A stretch of 13,904 nucleotides of DNA from the NCBI GenBank assembly GCA_021823305.1, contig JAKAOE010000003.1:1-13904 (forward strand), in the 5' to 3' direction. A program made the translations under genes and the position numbers. Under the pieces are notes generated by a model. It was not told where the DNA came from and ran no database searches. It worked only from the letters and a program-made list of their open reading frames with translations. Of the stretch, positions 1 to 6,857 are shown piece by piece. The DNA is from Acidobacteriota bacterium (lineage in GTDB: Bacteria; Acidobacteriota; Terriglobia; Terriglobales; SCQP01). Within the stretch, counting starts at the first letter, position 1; each line of letters begins with the position of its first letter.

Positions 1-242
1 CCGATGCGCCACTGGTCGTGGCGAAACAGGTCCTCGCGGTGCCGGCGCCAGTCCATGCCGCAACAGAATAGCGCGACGAGGCTGACAGGCGCGGTGGCCG
101 CGGCGCTGTCCGGAAGCGGACGGGGGAGAGCCGGGACCGGACGTCGCAAACACCGGTTCGTACTGATTCCATGTGGGTTATAGTGGCGGGCGACGTGCAA
201 CTACTCACCAAACCCTTGCGGGGGTAGGGCACGGGAGGTGGG
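1..242. other. Upstream region without a secure gene; possible start of a divergent minus-strand ORF
   Basis: No complete gene is visible. On the minus strand an ATG at 56-54 opens a frame (MDWRRHREDLFRHDQWRI) running off the left edge. The same frame is also open upstream of that ATG to beyond base 160, so the true start is unknown. The fragment is rich in Arg, His and Asp and I do not recognise a family. A second minus-strand frame starting near 172 is also open, so coding is uncertain. The plus strand near 157-184 may hold the promoter of the permease gene. Confidence 0.25.
157..184 (+). promoter_or_regulatory. Weak candidate sigma-70 promoter for the ADOP permease
   Basis: TTCGTA (157-162) is followed after 16 nt by TATAGT (179-184). 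The -10 matches TATAAT at five of six bases, but the -35 is poor. It would give a leader of about 50 nt ending in the strong ribosome-binding site at 233-240. This rests on motif reading only. Confidence 0.25.
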
Positions 243-2723
243 ATGCACGACATCTGGCAGGACGTGAAGTTCGGCTGGCGGACGCTGGGCAAGAACAAGA
301 CGCTGAGCCTGATCGCGGTGGTGTCGCTGGCGCTGGCGATCGGGGCGAACACCGCCATTTACACGGTGTGGAACGCGGTGATGAACCACCGGGTGGCGGC
401 GCAGGATCCGGCGCGGTTGGTGAACCTGTACACGCAGGACAACACCGGGGGCAACGGCTACCTCGGCCTTTCGTACCCGAACTATCAGGACTACGCCAAG
501 GACACGCGGGTGTTTTCGGGGCTGGCGGCGTACGGCGGGACCGGGGCGACGCTGACCTACCACGGCCACAGCAGCCAGACGGGCGTGCAACTGGTGAGCG
601 GCAACTACTTTCAGGTGCTGGGGGTGCACGCGGCGCTGGGGCGGGTGTTCACCGCCGCGGAAGCGCCGGCGACGGGCAAGGGCGCGCTGGTGGTGCTGGG
701 CTACAACTACTGGCAGCGGCAGTTTGGCGGCGACCCGGGGATTGTGGGCCGGACGATTGCGCTGAACGGCGCGAACTTCATGGTGGCGGGCGTCGCGCCG
801 GCGTCGTTCAACGGGACGCTGACGTTCGGGAACCCGAATCTGTGGGCGCCGATCACCATGTATCCGGAACTGGTCACGGGACAGTTTCTCGGCTATTTTC
901 CCCAGCGGCGGCCGCGGATGCTGTCGGCCTTCGGCCGGCTGGCGCCGGGGGTGACGCTCGAACAGGCGATCGCGGCGGTGAAGGTGACGGCGCGGGAGCT
1001 GGAGGAGCAGTACCCGGCGGCGAACCGCGGGCAGACGGCGACGCTGATCCCGATGCTGGAGACCGGGCTGGGCGCGAATGGGCGGGCGCAGTTCGCGCAG
1101 GCGTTCCTGGTGATGATGGCGGTGGTGGGGCTGGTGCTGCTGATCGCCTGCGCCAACGTGGCCAACCTGCTGCTGGCGCGCGGCATGAGCCGGCAGCGCG
1201 AGATTTCAGTGCGGCTGGCGATGGGGGCGTCGCGCGGGCGGCTGATGCGGCAGTTGCTGGTGGAAAGCAGCCTGCTGGCGCTGCTCGCCTGCGGGGTGGG
1301 GCTGATGTTCGCGCAGGGCGCGCGCGACTGGCTCTGGGCCAAGCGGCCGCCGCAGTTGGTGAACACGGCGCTGCAGGTGCACCTGGATGGGCGGGTGCTG
1401 CTGTTCGCGCTGGTGATTTCGCTGGCGGCGGGGATCGGCTTCGGCCTGGCGCCGGCGCTGCAGGCGACGCGGCTGGATTTGACCGAGGCGCTGAAGGAGC
1501 GCAGCGAGCCGGCGGCGGGCGGGGGGCGGATCTGGAGCCTGCGCAATCTGCTGCTGGTGGGCGAGATCGGCTTCGCGCTGGTTACGCTGATCGTGGCCGG
1601 GCTGTTTCTGGCCAGCCTGAACAACATGCGCACCACCAACCCGGGGTTTGACGCCGCGCATCTGGCGTCCATGAACTTCGATCTGGGCACGGTGGGCATG
1701 GATTTGAGCAAGCCAGGCACCGACCAGCAGATCGAGGCATTCGACCGCACGCTGCTGCAGCGCGTGCAGGCGCTGCCCGGCGTGGCGGCGGCGACGCTGG
1801 CCAACGGCACGCCCATGGCGCCCTCGGGGTTCGCGCGCAGCTATCAGGTCGAAGGGCGGCCGGCGCAGCCGGGACGGGCGCCGGTGTTCACTGTGGTGGA
1901 GTCGGTGACGCCGGGATCGTTTTTCCAGACGATGGGGATCCCCATCGTCGAGGGCCGCGATTTCGCCGCGACCGATACCGCGAACAGCCCCAAGGTGATC
2001 ATCATCAACCAGACGATGGCGAAGCAGATGTGGCCGGGGCAGGATCCGATCGGCAAGCGCGTGATGTTCACCGGCGACACGGAATACTCGCAGGTGGTGG
2101 GCGTGGCGCGCGACATCAAGTATTTTTCGCTCTCGGAAAACCCGACGCCGTTCTGCTACTTTCCCTTGGCGCAGTATCCGGAGACGGCGCTCGGGCTGAC
2201 GGTGCGCACGGCGGGGCCGCCGGCGGCGGTGCTGCCGGAGCTGCGCCATCTGCTCGAGCAGCAGAACCCGCTCCTGGCCGCCACCCGGGTGCAGACGGCG
2301 GAGACGCCGATCGAGCGTTCGCTGTGGCCGGCGGAGATGGGCGCGATGCTGCTGGGCACGCTGGCGCTGCTGGCGTTGCTGCTGGCGGCGATCGGCATTT
2401 ACGGGGTGATGGCCTACGGGGTGCGGCAGCGGCGGCGTGAGCTGGGCGTACGCATGGCGATGGGCGCGGGCTCGGGCGACATCTTCCGGCTGGTGCTGGG
2501 CGGCGGCATGGTGCTGGTGGGGTTGGGGCTGGCGCTGGGACTGGCGGGAGCGTGGCTGCTGAGCAAGGCGGTGGGCGGGCTGCTCTACGGGCTGCCGCCG
2601 ACGGATGCAACGACATACGTAGAATATTCGCTGTTGTTCCTCGCGGTGGCGCTGGTGGCCAGCTTTTTCCCGGCCCGCCGGGCGACGCGAGTGGATCCGG
2701 CGATCACGCTGCGGAGCGAGTAG
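243..2723 (+). CDS. ADOP-type ABC transporter permease (duplicated MacB/FtsX permease)
   Basis: Inner-membrane permease of 826 aa with two tandem copies of the MacB architecture and no ATPase domain. This is the usual layout and length of the acidobacterial duplicated orphan permeases. In order: N-terminal helix (about 21-43), MacB-type periplasmic domain (45-260), FtsX domain with helices near 287-311, 338-357 and 386-405, a helix at 434-457, a second periplasmic domain (460-690) and a second FtsX domain (698-819). The conserved cytoplasmic FtsX loop appears twice, as REISVRLAMGAS (319-330) and RELGVRMAMGAG (732-743). The start is fixed by GGGAGGTG at 233-240, just before ATG 243. Related permeases are thought to drive macrolide or lipoprotein-type efflux or envelope mechanotransmission, but no substrate can be read here and no ATP-binding partner lies in the window. 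The ECF sigma gene begins 67 bp downstream, so co-transcription or functional linkage is possible. Family call is firm; substrate unknown. Confidence 0.93.
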   Translation: MHDIWQDVKFGWRTLGKNKTLSLIAVVSLALAIGANTAIYTVWNAVMNHRVAAQDPARLVNLYTQDNTGGNGYLGLSYPNYQDYAKDTRVFSGLAAYGGTGATLTYHGHSSQTGVQLVSGNYFQVLGVHAALGRVFTAAEAPATGKGALVVLGYNYWQRQFGGDPGIVGRTIALNGANFMVAGVAPASFNGTLTFGNPNLWAPITMYPELVTGQFLGYFPQRRPRMLSAFGRLAPGVTLEQAIAAVKVTARELEEQYPAANRGQTATLIPMLETGLGANGRAQFAQAFLVMMAVVGLVLLIACANVANLLLARGMSRQREISVRLAMGASRGRLMRQLLVESSLLALLACGVGLMFAQGARDWLWAKRPPQLVNTALQVHLDGRVLLFALVISLAAGIGFGLAPALQATRLDLTEALKERSEPAAGGGRIWSLRNLLLVGEIGFALVTLIVAGLFLASLNNMRTTNPGFDAAHLASMNFDLGTVGMDLSKPGTDQQIEAFDRTLLQRVQALPGVAAATLANGTPMAPSGFARSYQVEGRPAQPGRAPVFTVVESVTPGSFFQTMGIPIVEGRDFAATDTANSPKVIIINQTMAKQMWPGQDPIGKRVMFTGDTEYSQVVGVARDIKYFSLSENPTPFCYFPLAQYPETALGLTVRTAGPPAAVLPELRHLLEQQNPLLAATRVQTAETPIERSLWPAEMGAMLLGTLALLALLLAAIGIYGVMAYGVRQRRRELGVRMAMGAGSGDIFRLVLGGGMVLVGLGLALGLAGAWLLSKAVGGLLYGLPPTDATTYVEYSLLFLAVALVASFFPARRATRVDPAITLRSE

Positions 2724-2744
2724 CGGCCGCATCCTGCCCTGCCC

Positions 2745-2771
2745 GTAACCTTTTGCCGGCGCGCCGGTTTA
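2745..2771 (+). promoter_or_regulatory. Candidate ECF-type autoregulatory promoter upstream of the sigma factor
   Basis: GTAACCTTTT (2745-2754) contains the AAC core typical of ECF -35 elements. About 15 nt downstream lies CGGTTTA (2765-2771), a possible -10. The spacer is filled by a perfect 12-bp palindrome CCGGCGCGCCGG (2756-2767), which could also bind a regulator or fold as a hairpin. ECF sigma genes often transcribe their own operon from such a site. Inference from motif and position only. Confidence 0.35.
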
Positions 2772-2790
2772 GGCGAGGTGAGAGGATGCG

Positions 2791-3375
2791 ATGGTGGGGA
2801 CGATTCCACTGGCCATGGTAGGACCCGACGCCGCCGCGATGGACGATGACGCGCTGATGAGCGCGGTGCGGGCGGGGCAGGTCAACCTCCTGGCGGAGCT
2901 GTTCGAGCGCCACCAGCGGCCGCTGCTGAATTATTTCCTGCGGCTGGGCGCGACGCGGACGGCGGGCGAGGACCTGGTGCAGGACGTCTTCGTGCGCATC
3001 CTGAAGTACCGCGCCACCTACCGCCCCGGCAGCCGCTTCGCGACCTGGATGTACTATATCGCCCGCAACGCGCGGCTCGACCATCTGCACAAGCGGCGCG
3101 GCGAGGTGGACTGGGACGAAGCGTATACGCCGAGCTTTGAGCCCGCGGACGCGGCGGAGGCGGCGCAGGAGCAGCGGCTGCTGGCGCTGGCGCTGGCGCG
3201 GCTGCCGGAGGAGAAGCGCGAAATCCTGGTGCTGAGCCGGTTCCAGGAGCTGCGGCACGAGGAGATCGGGGCGATCTTGGGGTGTGAGACGGGGACGGTG
3301 AAGGTGCGCGTGCATCGCGCGCTGCGCGAGCTGCGGGACGCGTACCAGGAACTGGTGCAGCGAGGTGAAGCATGA
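2791..3375 (+). CDS. RNA polymerase sigma factor, sigma-70 family, ECF subfamily
   Basis: Alternative sigma factor of 194 aa, the normal size for ECF members, with only regions 2 and 4. Region 2 covers about 36-103 and includes the core-binding and -10 recognition stretch (AGEDLVQDVFVRIL, 58-71, then SRFATWMYYIARNA, 81-94). An acidic linker follows (105-128). Region 4 is about 128-185, with the -35 helix-turn-helix at 155-181 (HEEIGAILG, then ETGTVKVRVHRALREL). It should direct core polymerase to a stress regulon and be held inactive by the next gene's product. The stop overlaps the anti-sigma start (ATGA, 3372-3375), indicating translational coupling. ATG 2791 is 10 nt after GAGGTG (2775-2780). 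ATG 2839 (Met17) is an alternative without its own ribosome-binding site. A competing out-of-frame ATG lies at 2786. Confidence 0.92.
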   Translation: MVGTIPLAMVGPDAAAMDDDALMSAVRAGQVNLLAELFERHQRPLLNYFLRLGATRTAGEDLVQDVFVRILKYRATYRPGSRFATWMYYIARNARLDHLHKRRGEVDWDEAYTPSFEPADAAEAAQEQRLLALALARLPEEKREILVLSRFQELRHEEIGAILGCETGTVKVRVHRALRELRDAYQELVQRGEA

Positions 3376-4184
3376 GCGCGTGTGAGCGGGCGGAAACGCT
3401 GCTGCCGGAGTTTTTCCAGGGGGATCTGGAGGCTCCGGAGCGGGCGGAGGAGCGGCAGTGGCTGCGGCAGCACTTGGCAGCCTGCGGGGAGTGCGCCGGC
3501 GCGGCGGAGATGTGGCAGCGGCTGGGTGGACTGCCGGCGGCGGCGGCGCGGCCGCAGCAACGGCAGCGATTTGAGGAGATGCTGGCGGGCTACCAGGCGG
3601 CCCTAGCGCGGCCAGGATGGTGGGAGCGGCTGCTGGGCGGGGCACGGCTGGCCTGGGCGCCGGTGGCGGCCGCGCTGCTGCTGGCCGCGGGCGCGGGGCT
3701 GGGGTGGGTGGCGCGCGGGGCGGGCCGCGCGGCGCCGGCGGCGGCGACCAGCGCGCAGGTGGCGGCGCTGCAGCGGGAAGTGGAGGCGACGCGGCAGTTG
3801 GCGGCGCTCTCGCTGCTGCAGCAGCAGTCGGCCAACGACCGGCTGCAGGGGGTAAGCTACAGCAGCCGGCTGCCGGGCAACGATCCGCGCATCGAGCAGG
3901 CGCTGCTGCACTCACTGGAGTACGACCCGAGCTCGGAGGTGCGGCTGGCGGCGGTGGACGCGCTGGCGCGGCGGGCGGCGCAGCCCGGCATCCGCAGCGG
4001 CCTGGTGGCGGCGTTTCCGCACCAGACCTCGCCGCTGGTGCAGGTGGCGATGCTGGACACGTTTGTGGAGACGCACGATCAGAACGCGCGGCCGCTGCTC
4101 GAGGCGGTGAGCCGCGACCCGGCCTACAACCCCCAGGTGCGGCAGCACGCGATCTGGGCGCTGCAGCAGCCGGGATGGAACTGA
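3372..4184 (+). CDS. Membrane anti-sigma factor with N-terminal zinc finger and C-terminal HEAT-like repeats
   Basis: Predicted single-pass anti-sigma factor of 270 aa. The N-terminal cytoplasmic part carries the zinc-binding anti-sigma (ZAS) signature H-x3-C-x2-C (H34, C38, C41), which in this family clamps the cognate ECF sigma factor. One membrane helix follows at about 93-115, then an Ala/Gln/Arg-rich stretch likely to form a coiled coil (127-155). The outside portion (173-268) has helical repeats of HEAT type, for example EVRLAAVDALARRA and QVRQHAIWALQQP. Such repeats bind proteins, so this half may sense an envelope signal or partner. Coupling to the sigma gene by a 4-bp ATGA overlap supports a sigma/anti-sigma pair. 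The DUF4097 gene starts 29 bp downstream, or overlaps it if the earlier ATG at 4175 is used. The domain assignment is by eye. Confidence 0.85.
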   Translation: MSACERAETLLPEFFQGDLEAPERAEERQWLRQHLAACGECAGAAEMWQRLGGLPAAAARPQQRQRFEEMLAGYQAALARPGWWERLLGGARLAWAPVAAALLLAAGAGLGWVARGAGRAAPAAATSAQVAALQREVEATRQLAALSLLQQQSANDRLQGVSYSSRLPGNDPRIEQALLHSLEYDPSSEVRLAAVDALARRAAQPGIRSGLVAAFPHQTSPLVQVAMLDTFVETHDQNARPLLEAVSRDPAYNPQVRQHAIWALQQPGWN

Positions 4185-4213
4185 ACGAACGCGCGAATGA
4201 GGAGACCGGAACG

Positions 4214-5092
4214 ATGACGCAACGCGAACTGGAAACGAAGATCACCGCGGCGGCGGGACTGGCGCTGGTGTTTGCCCTGACGCTGTCGGCGGCGGCACAG
4301 CCGCGGCCGCGGCGGGACTGGGACTACCGTTCGCAGCCGCAGGTGACGCAGCGCACACTCAGCCTGGGCGCGGCGCCGCGCATCGTGGTGGACAACATCA
4401 CCGGCCCGATCATAGTGACCGGCGACGGCGGCACGCAGGTGAGCTTCACCGCGACCGAGACCATCCGGGCGCGGAGCCAGGCGGCGCTGGCGCGGGGCGA
4501 GCGCGAGGTGAAGCTGGACGTGACGCCGGGCGCGGACGGGCTGAAGCTGTACGTGGACGGGCCGTTCCGCTGCGGCGGCGGCTGCGTGCACTGGGACAAC
4601 CCGAGCTACGAGCCGGAGTTCACCTTCGTGTTGCACGTGCCGCGCGGCAGCAGCGTGGACCTGCGCACGGTGAACGGCGGCACGGTGCGCGCCAGCGGCG
4701 TGACGGGCCGCTTCCGGGTGCGCAACGTCAACGGCGGCATCGAGTTGGCGGACATGGGGGGCTCGGGCGACGCCAGCACCGTGAACGGCGCGGTGGTGGC
4801 GCGCTTCGCGCGCAATCCCGGCGGCAACTGCCGCTTCCGGACGGTGAACGGCAAGGTCAGCCTCTACCTGCGGCCGGGGCTGAACGCCGACCTGCGGCTG
4901 AACACGCTGAACGGCGACGTGTACAGCGACTTCGCCACCACGCCGGTGGCGGCGCGCGGCACCGCCGGCCGCGAGGGGCGGATGATCGTCTTCCGCCGCG
5001 GGCGCATGACGGCGGCGCGCATCGGCGCGGGCGGGCCGACGCTGACGCTGCGCACCCTCAACGGCAATATCTTTTTACACGAGACCAAGTGA
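4214..5092 (+). CDS. Exported DUF4097-family beta-repeat protein (first copy)
   Basis: 292-aa exported protein. An N-terminal signal peptide is visible (hydrophobic core about 11-26, likely cleavage after AAA near 28). The mature part has the DUF4097 pattern: short beta-strands punctuated by NG turns roughly every 20 residues (VNG at 153, 172, 190 and 211; LNG at 232 and 282), expected to build a right-handed beta-helix. Two cysteines in a CGGGC loop (120-124) could form a disulfide. DUF4097 proteins are often found beside ECF/anti-sigma pairs and called putative adhesins, but no biochemical activity is established. The start at 4214 is chosen because GAGGAG (4199-4204) lies 9 nt upstream. 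An in-frame ATG at 4175 would add 13 residues and overlap the anti-sigma stop. A far longer open frame reaching back to 3617 is only the shadow of the anti-sigma gene. Paralogous to the next gene. Confidence 0.85.
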   Translation: MTQRELETKITAAAGLALVFALTLSAAAQPRPRRDWDYRSQPQVTQRTLSLGAAPRIVVDNITGPIIVTGDGGTQVSFTATETIRARSQAALARGEREVKLDVTPGADGLKLYVDGPFRCGGGCVHWDNPSYEPEFTFVLHVPRGSSVDLRTVNGGTVRASGVTGRFRVRNVNGGIELADMGGSGDASTVNGAVVARFARNPGGNCRFRTVNGKVSLYLRPGLNADLRLNTLNGDVYSDFATTPVAARGTAGREGRMIVFRRGRMTAARIGAGGPTLTLRTLNGNIFLHETK

Positions 5093-5146
5093 TGGCAGGG
5101 TAACCGGCGCATGCGGCGGCGGTTGTTACGGGCAGGAGCCCAGGAT

Positions 5147-5998
5147 ATGAACCCACGAACTCTTCCCTTCTGGCTGGCGGCGATCACGGCGGCGGCGCTG
5201 GCGCTGGGCGCGGCCGCCGCGCCGGCGGCGGCGCAGACGCAGGCCCAAGGCAGCGACCGCGTGGTGGTGCCGCTCAGCCATCCCTCGCAGCCGGCGCGGG
5301 TGAACGTCTCCATGGTGTTCGGCTCGATCACGGTGCGCGCCTACAACGGCCAAAGCGTGGTGATCACCACGCATGGCGGGCGCGCGCGCCACGCGCGGCC
5401 GCTGCCGCCGGAAGCGCAGGGCATGCGCCGGCTGACGCTGAACCCCGCGATCACGGCGGACGAGAACGACAACGTGGTCAACGTGCACATGTCGCTGTTC
5501 GACGGCGGCGGCGACGTCAGCCTGCAAGTGCCGGTGAACAGCTCGCTCAAGCTGCACACGGTGAACGGCGGCGAGATCGCGGTGACCGGCGTGCACGGCG
5601 ACCTGAACGTGAGCGACCTGAACGGCGCCATCTACCTCAACCACGTCAGCGGCAGCATCCTGGCGAACGCGCTCAACGGGCGCATCACGGCGACGGTGGA
5701 CGCGCTCGATCCCGACAAGCCGAGCTCGTTCAGCTCGATGAACGGCACGATTGACGTGACCCTGCCGCCGGCGACGCGCGCCAACCTGCGCATGCGCACC
5801 GACCATGGCAACATCTACATTGACAACGGCTTCCAGTTCCAGGTGCGGCACACCCAGGCGAGCAGCAGCGAGCGCGGGCGGAACGGGATGTACCGGGTGC
5901 GGATCAATCGCACCATCGAGGGCGAGCTGAACGGCGGCGGCACCGAGATCCGGATCACCGACTTCAACGGCAGCATTTACGTCAGGAGGGGGAAGTAG
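5147..5998 (+). CDS. Exported DUF4097-family beta-repeat protein (second copy)
   Basis: 283-aa exported protein, second of a tandem pair. It has a signal peptide (hydrophobic 9-28, AAA-Q near 30), then a DUF4097 beta-helix with NG turns (VNGG at 139, LNG at 159 and 177, MNG at 198, FNG at 273) and a related GNIYIDNG segment. The family resemblance to the upstream copy is in the repeat pattern, not long identical stretches, so the duplication is old. The start at 5147 is set by AGGAG (5134-5138) 8 nt upstream and by the signal peptide beginning there. An upstream in-frame ATG at 5111 would add a non-hydrophobic 12 residues and has no good ribosome-binding site. It is the last gene of the sigma-factor block, and a strong terminator follows 42 bp after its stop. 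Role unknown: likely an envelope or surface protein controlled by the sigma factor. Confidence 0.83.
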   Translation: MNPRTLPFWLAAITAAALALGAAAAPAAAQTQAQGSDRVVVPLSHPSQPARVNVSMVFGSITVRAYNGQSVVITTHGGRARHARPLPPEAQGMRRLTLNPAITADENDNVVNVHMSLFDGGGDVSLQVPVNSSLKLHTVNGGEIAVTGVHGDLNVSDLNGAIYLNHVSGSILANALNGRITATVDALDPDKPSSFSSMNGTIDVTLPPATRANLRMRTDHGNIYIDNGFQFQVRHTQASSSERGRNGMYRVRINRTIEGELNGGGTEIRITDFNGSIYVRRGK

Positions 5999-6012
5999 CG
6001 GGTAGCTTTCCG

Positions 6013-6033
6013 CTGTCAGCCCTCAGCTGTCAG
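6013..6033. repeat. Short heptamer repeat (three units of 7 bp)
   Basis: CTGTCAG, CCCTCAG and CTGTCAG follow one another without gaps just after the last DUF4097 gene. The 7-bp period is clear by eye. It sits between the stop codon and the terminator, and may be a small member of a dispersed heptameric repeat family. Confidence 0.6.
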
Positions 6034-6040
6034 TGACAAC

Positions 6041-6074
6041 GCGGGCGGGGTTCGGCGCCCCGCCCGCGCTGTTT
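6041..6074 (+). terminator. Strong intrinsic terminator at the end of the sigma/DUF4097 block
   Basis: A perfect 10-bp G/C stem (GCGGGCGGGG at 6041-6050 pairing with CCCCGCCCGC at 6058-6067) closes a 7-nt loop and is followed by GCTGTTTTA. The T-run lies on the plus-strand side, so it ends the plus-strand transcript. It also separates this block from the convergent minus-strand gene ending at 6074. The opposite side has no good T-run. Confidence 0.85.
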
Positions 6075-6619
6075 TAGCGCGGCCAGAGCCAGAGGAAGAC
6101 GAAGCCGGTGATGACGGCGTAGAGCAGGGCGTCGAGCGTGGATTTGAGCGTGGTGACCCAACTGCGGCGAAACCAGATGGTCTGCTGCCAGAGCGCGGCG
6201 GCGTAGGCGAGGAAGGCGGCGTTGAGGGTGAGATGCAGGAGGGCGGGCGGGTAGTGGGGGACGACCGGCCCGGCGACCAGGGCGGCGAGCGCGCTGACCA
6301 CCAGCGTGTAGACGAACCAAAGCGCGAGTGGGCGCGTCATCGCGGTCTCACCCGGCGGCAGCACGGTGAACATCATGACCGGGCCGCGGCGGTACTTTTC
6401 GGCGAAGCCCGTGGCGCGGGCCTCGGCGCGGCCGCCGGGCGGCGCGGGGATGAGGTAGTCGCCCGGCGGCGGCAGCACCGGACGCAGAGCGTCGGCGAGC
6501 GTGTCTTCGTTGGGCACTTGCTTGAAGTCGCCATGATGCCAGGGCGTCGCCATGTGCAGAAAGCCGCTGACCAGGAAGACGAGCACGGCGGAGACAAGGA
6601 TGGGCAGGAGAAGCATCAT
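6074..6619 (-). CDS. Small membrane protein of unknown function (four predicted helices)
   Basis: 181-aa integral membrane protein that I cannot place in a named family. Predicted helices lie near 3-22, 97-118, 125-146 and 160-179. A soluble stretch of about 70 residues (24-94) between the first two helices is Pro-rich and holds a WHHGDF motif (27-32) directly after the first helix, plus GDYLIPAPPGG (53-63). The clustered His residues could bind metal, but this is speculation. The start at 6619 is chosen because GGAGG (minus strand, 6629-6625) is 5 nt upstream. An ATG at 6637 would place the ribosome-binding site inside the gene, and the next codon (6616) is an equally well-spaced Met. A TATAAA box at 6642-6637 lies just upstream. 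The stop is within a few bases of the terminator of the convergent operon. A conserved hypothetical is the safest name. Confidence 0.75.
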   Translation of the reverse strand: MMLLLPILVSAVLVFLVSGFLHMATPWHHGDFKQVPNEDTLADALRPVLPPPGDYLIPAPPGGRAEARATGFAEKYRRGPVMMFTVLPPGETAMTRPLALWFVYTLVVSALAALVAGPVVPHYPPALLHLTLNAAFLAYAAALWQQTIWFRRSWVTTLKSTLDALLYAVITGFVFLWLWPR

Positions 6620-6636
6620 GTCAGCCTCCGGAGGCA

Positions 6637-6642
6637 TTTATA
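6637..6642 (-). promoter_or_regulatory. Candidate -10 box for the small membrane protein gene
   Basis: The minus strand reads GGTGTATAAAT here; TATAAA matches the sigma-70 -10 consensus at five of six bases. It would give a short leader carrying GGAGG at 6629-6625. No convincing -35 is seen at the expected distance, so the call is moderate. Confidence 0.45.
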
Positions 6643-6720
6643 CACCGGCTTGGGGCGGCACGGGCGGCTTGTGGGTGCATTGTTCATTGTGGCTCGGCCA
6701 CCTTTTGCTTGCGCCGCCCT

Positions 6721-6827
6721 CCCGTTGCCACCCCAGAGCGCAAGCGCTCTGGGGACCCCGGCGTTGGTCGGGCTGTGGCCATGCTTCGCTCCCCGGCAAC
6801 GGACACCCGCTGGCGCCCAGGGCGTCC
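6721..6827. repeat. Highly folded intergenic element (nested inverted repeats)
   Basis: The 238-bp gap between two minus-strand genes (6620-6857) contains three nested or adjacent stems. An outer CCGTTGCC (6722-6729) pairs with GGCAACGG (6795-6802). An inner perfect 11-bp hairpin, CCCCAGAGCGC, loop AA, GCGCTCTGGGG (6731-6754), is followed by GGGGACCCC (6751-6759). A third, imperfect stem pairs GGACACCC (6801-6808) with GGGCGTCC (6820-6827). No T-run follows any stem, so these are not standard terminators. A dispersed REP-like repeat or a structured RNA are both possible. No gene is supported in this gap. Confidence 0.5.
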
Positions 6828-6857
6828 CCAGGTTGCCGCGTATGGAGGAACGAAAGG

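Noticed and set aside
3617..4213. Long N-terminal extension of the first DUF4097 gene
   Set aside because: It is the shadow of the anti-sigma gene. The signal peptide and GAGGAG site place the start at 4214.
2704..4245. 513-aa open frame on the minus strand across the sigma and anti-sigma genes
   Set aside because: Extremely Pro/Ala/Arg-rich low-complexity translation with no domain. It mirrors the real plus-strand genes, whose sigma and zinc-finger motifs are clear. Long antisense frames are expected at this GC content.
6731..6754. Perfect 11-bp hairpin considered as terminator of the antiporter gene
   Set aside because: The minus-strand side continues TGGCAAC rather than a T-run, and the hairpin is nested in a larger structure.
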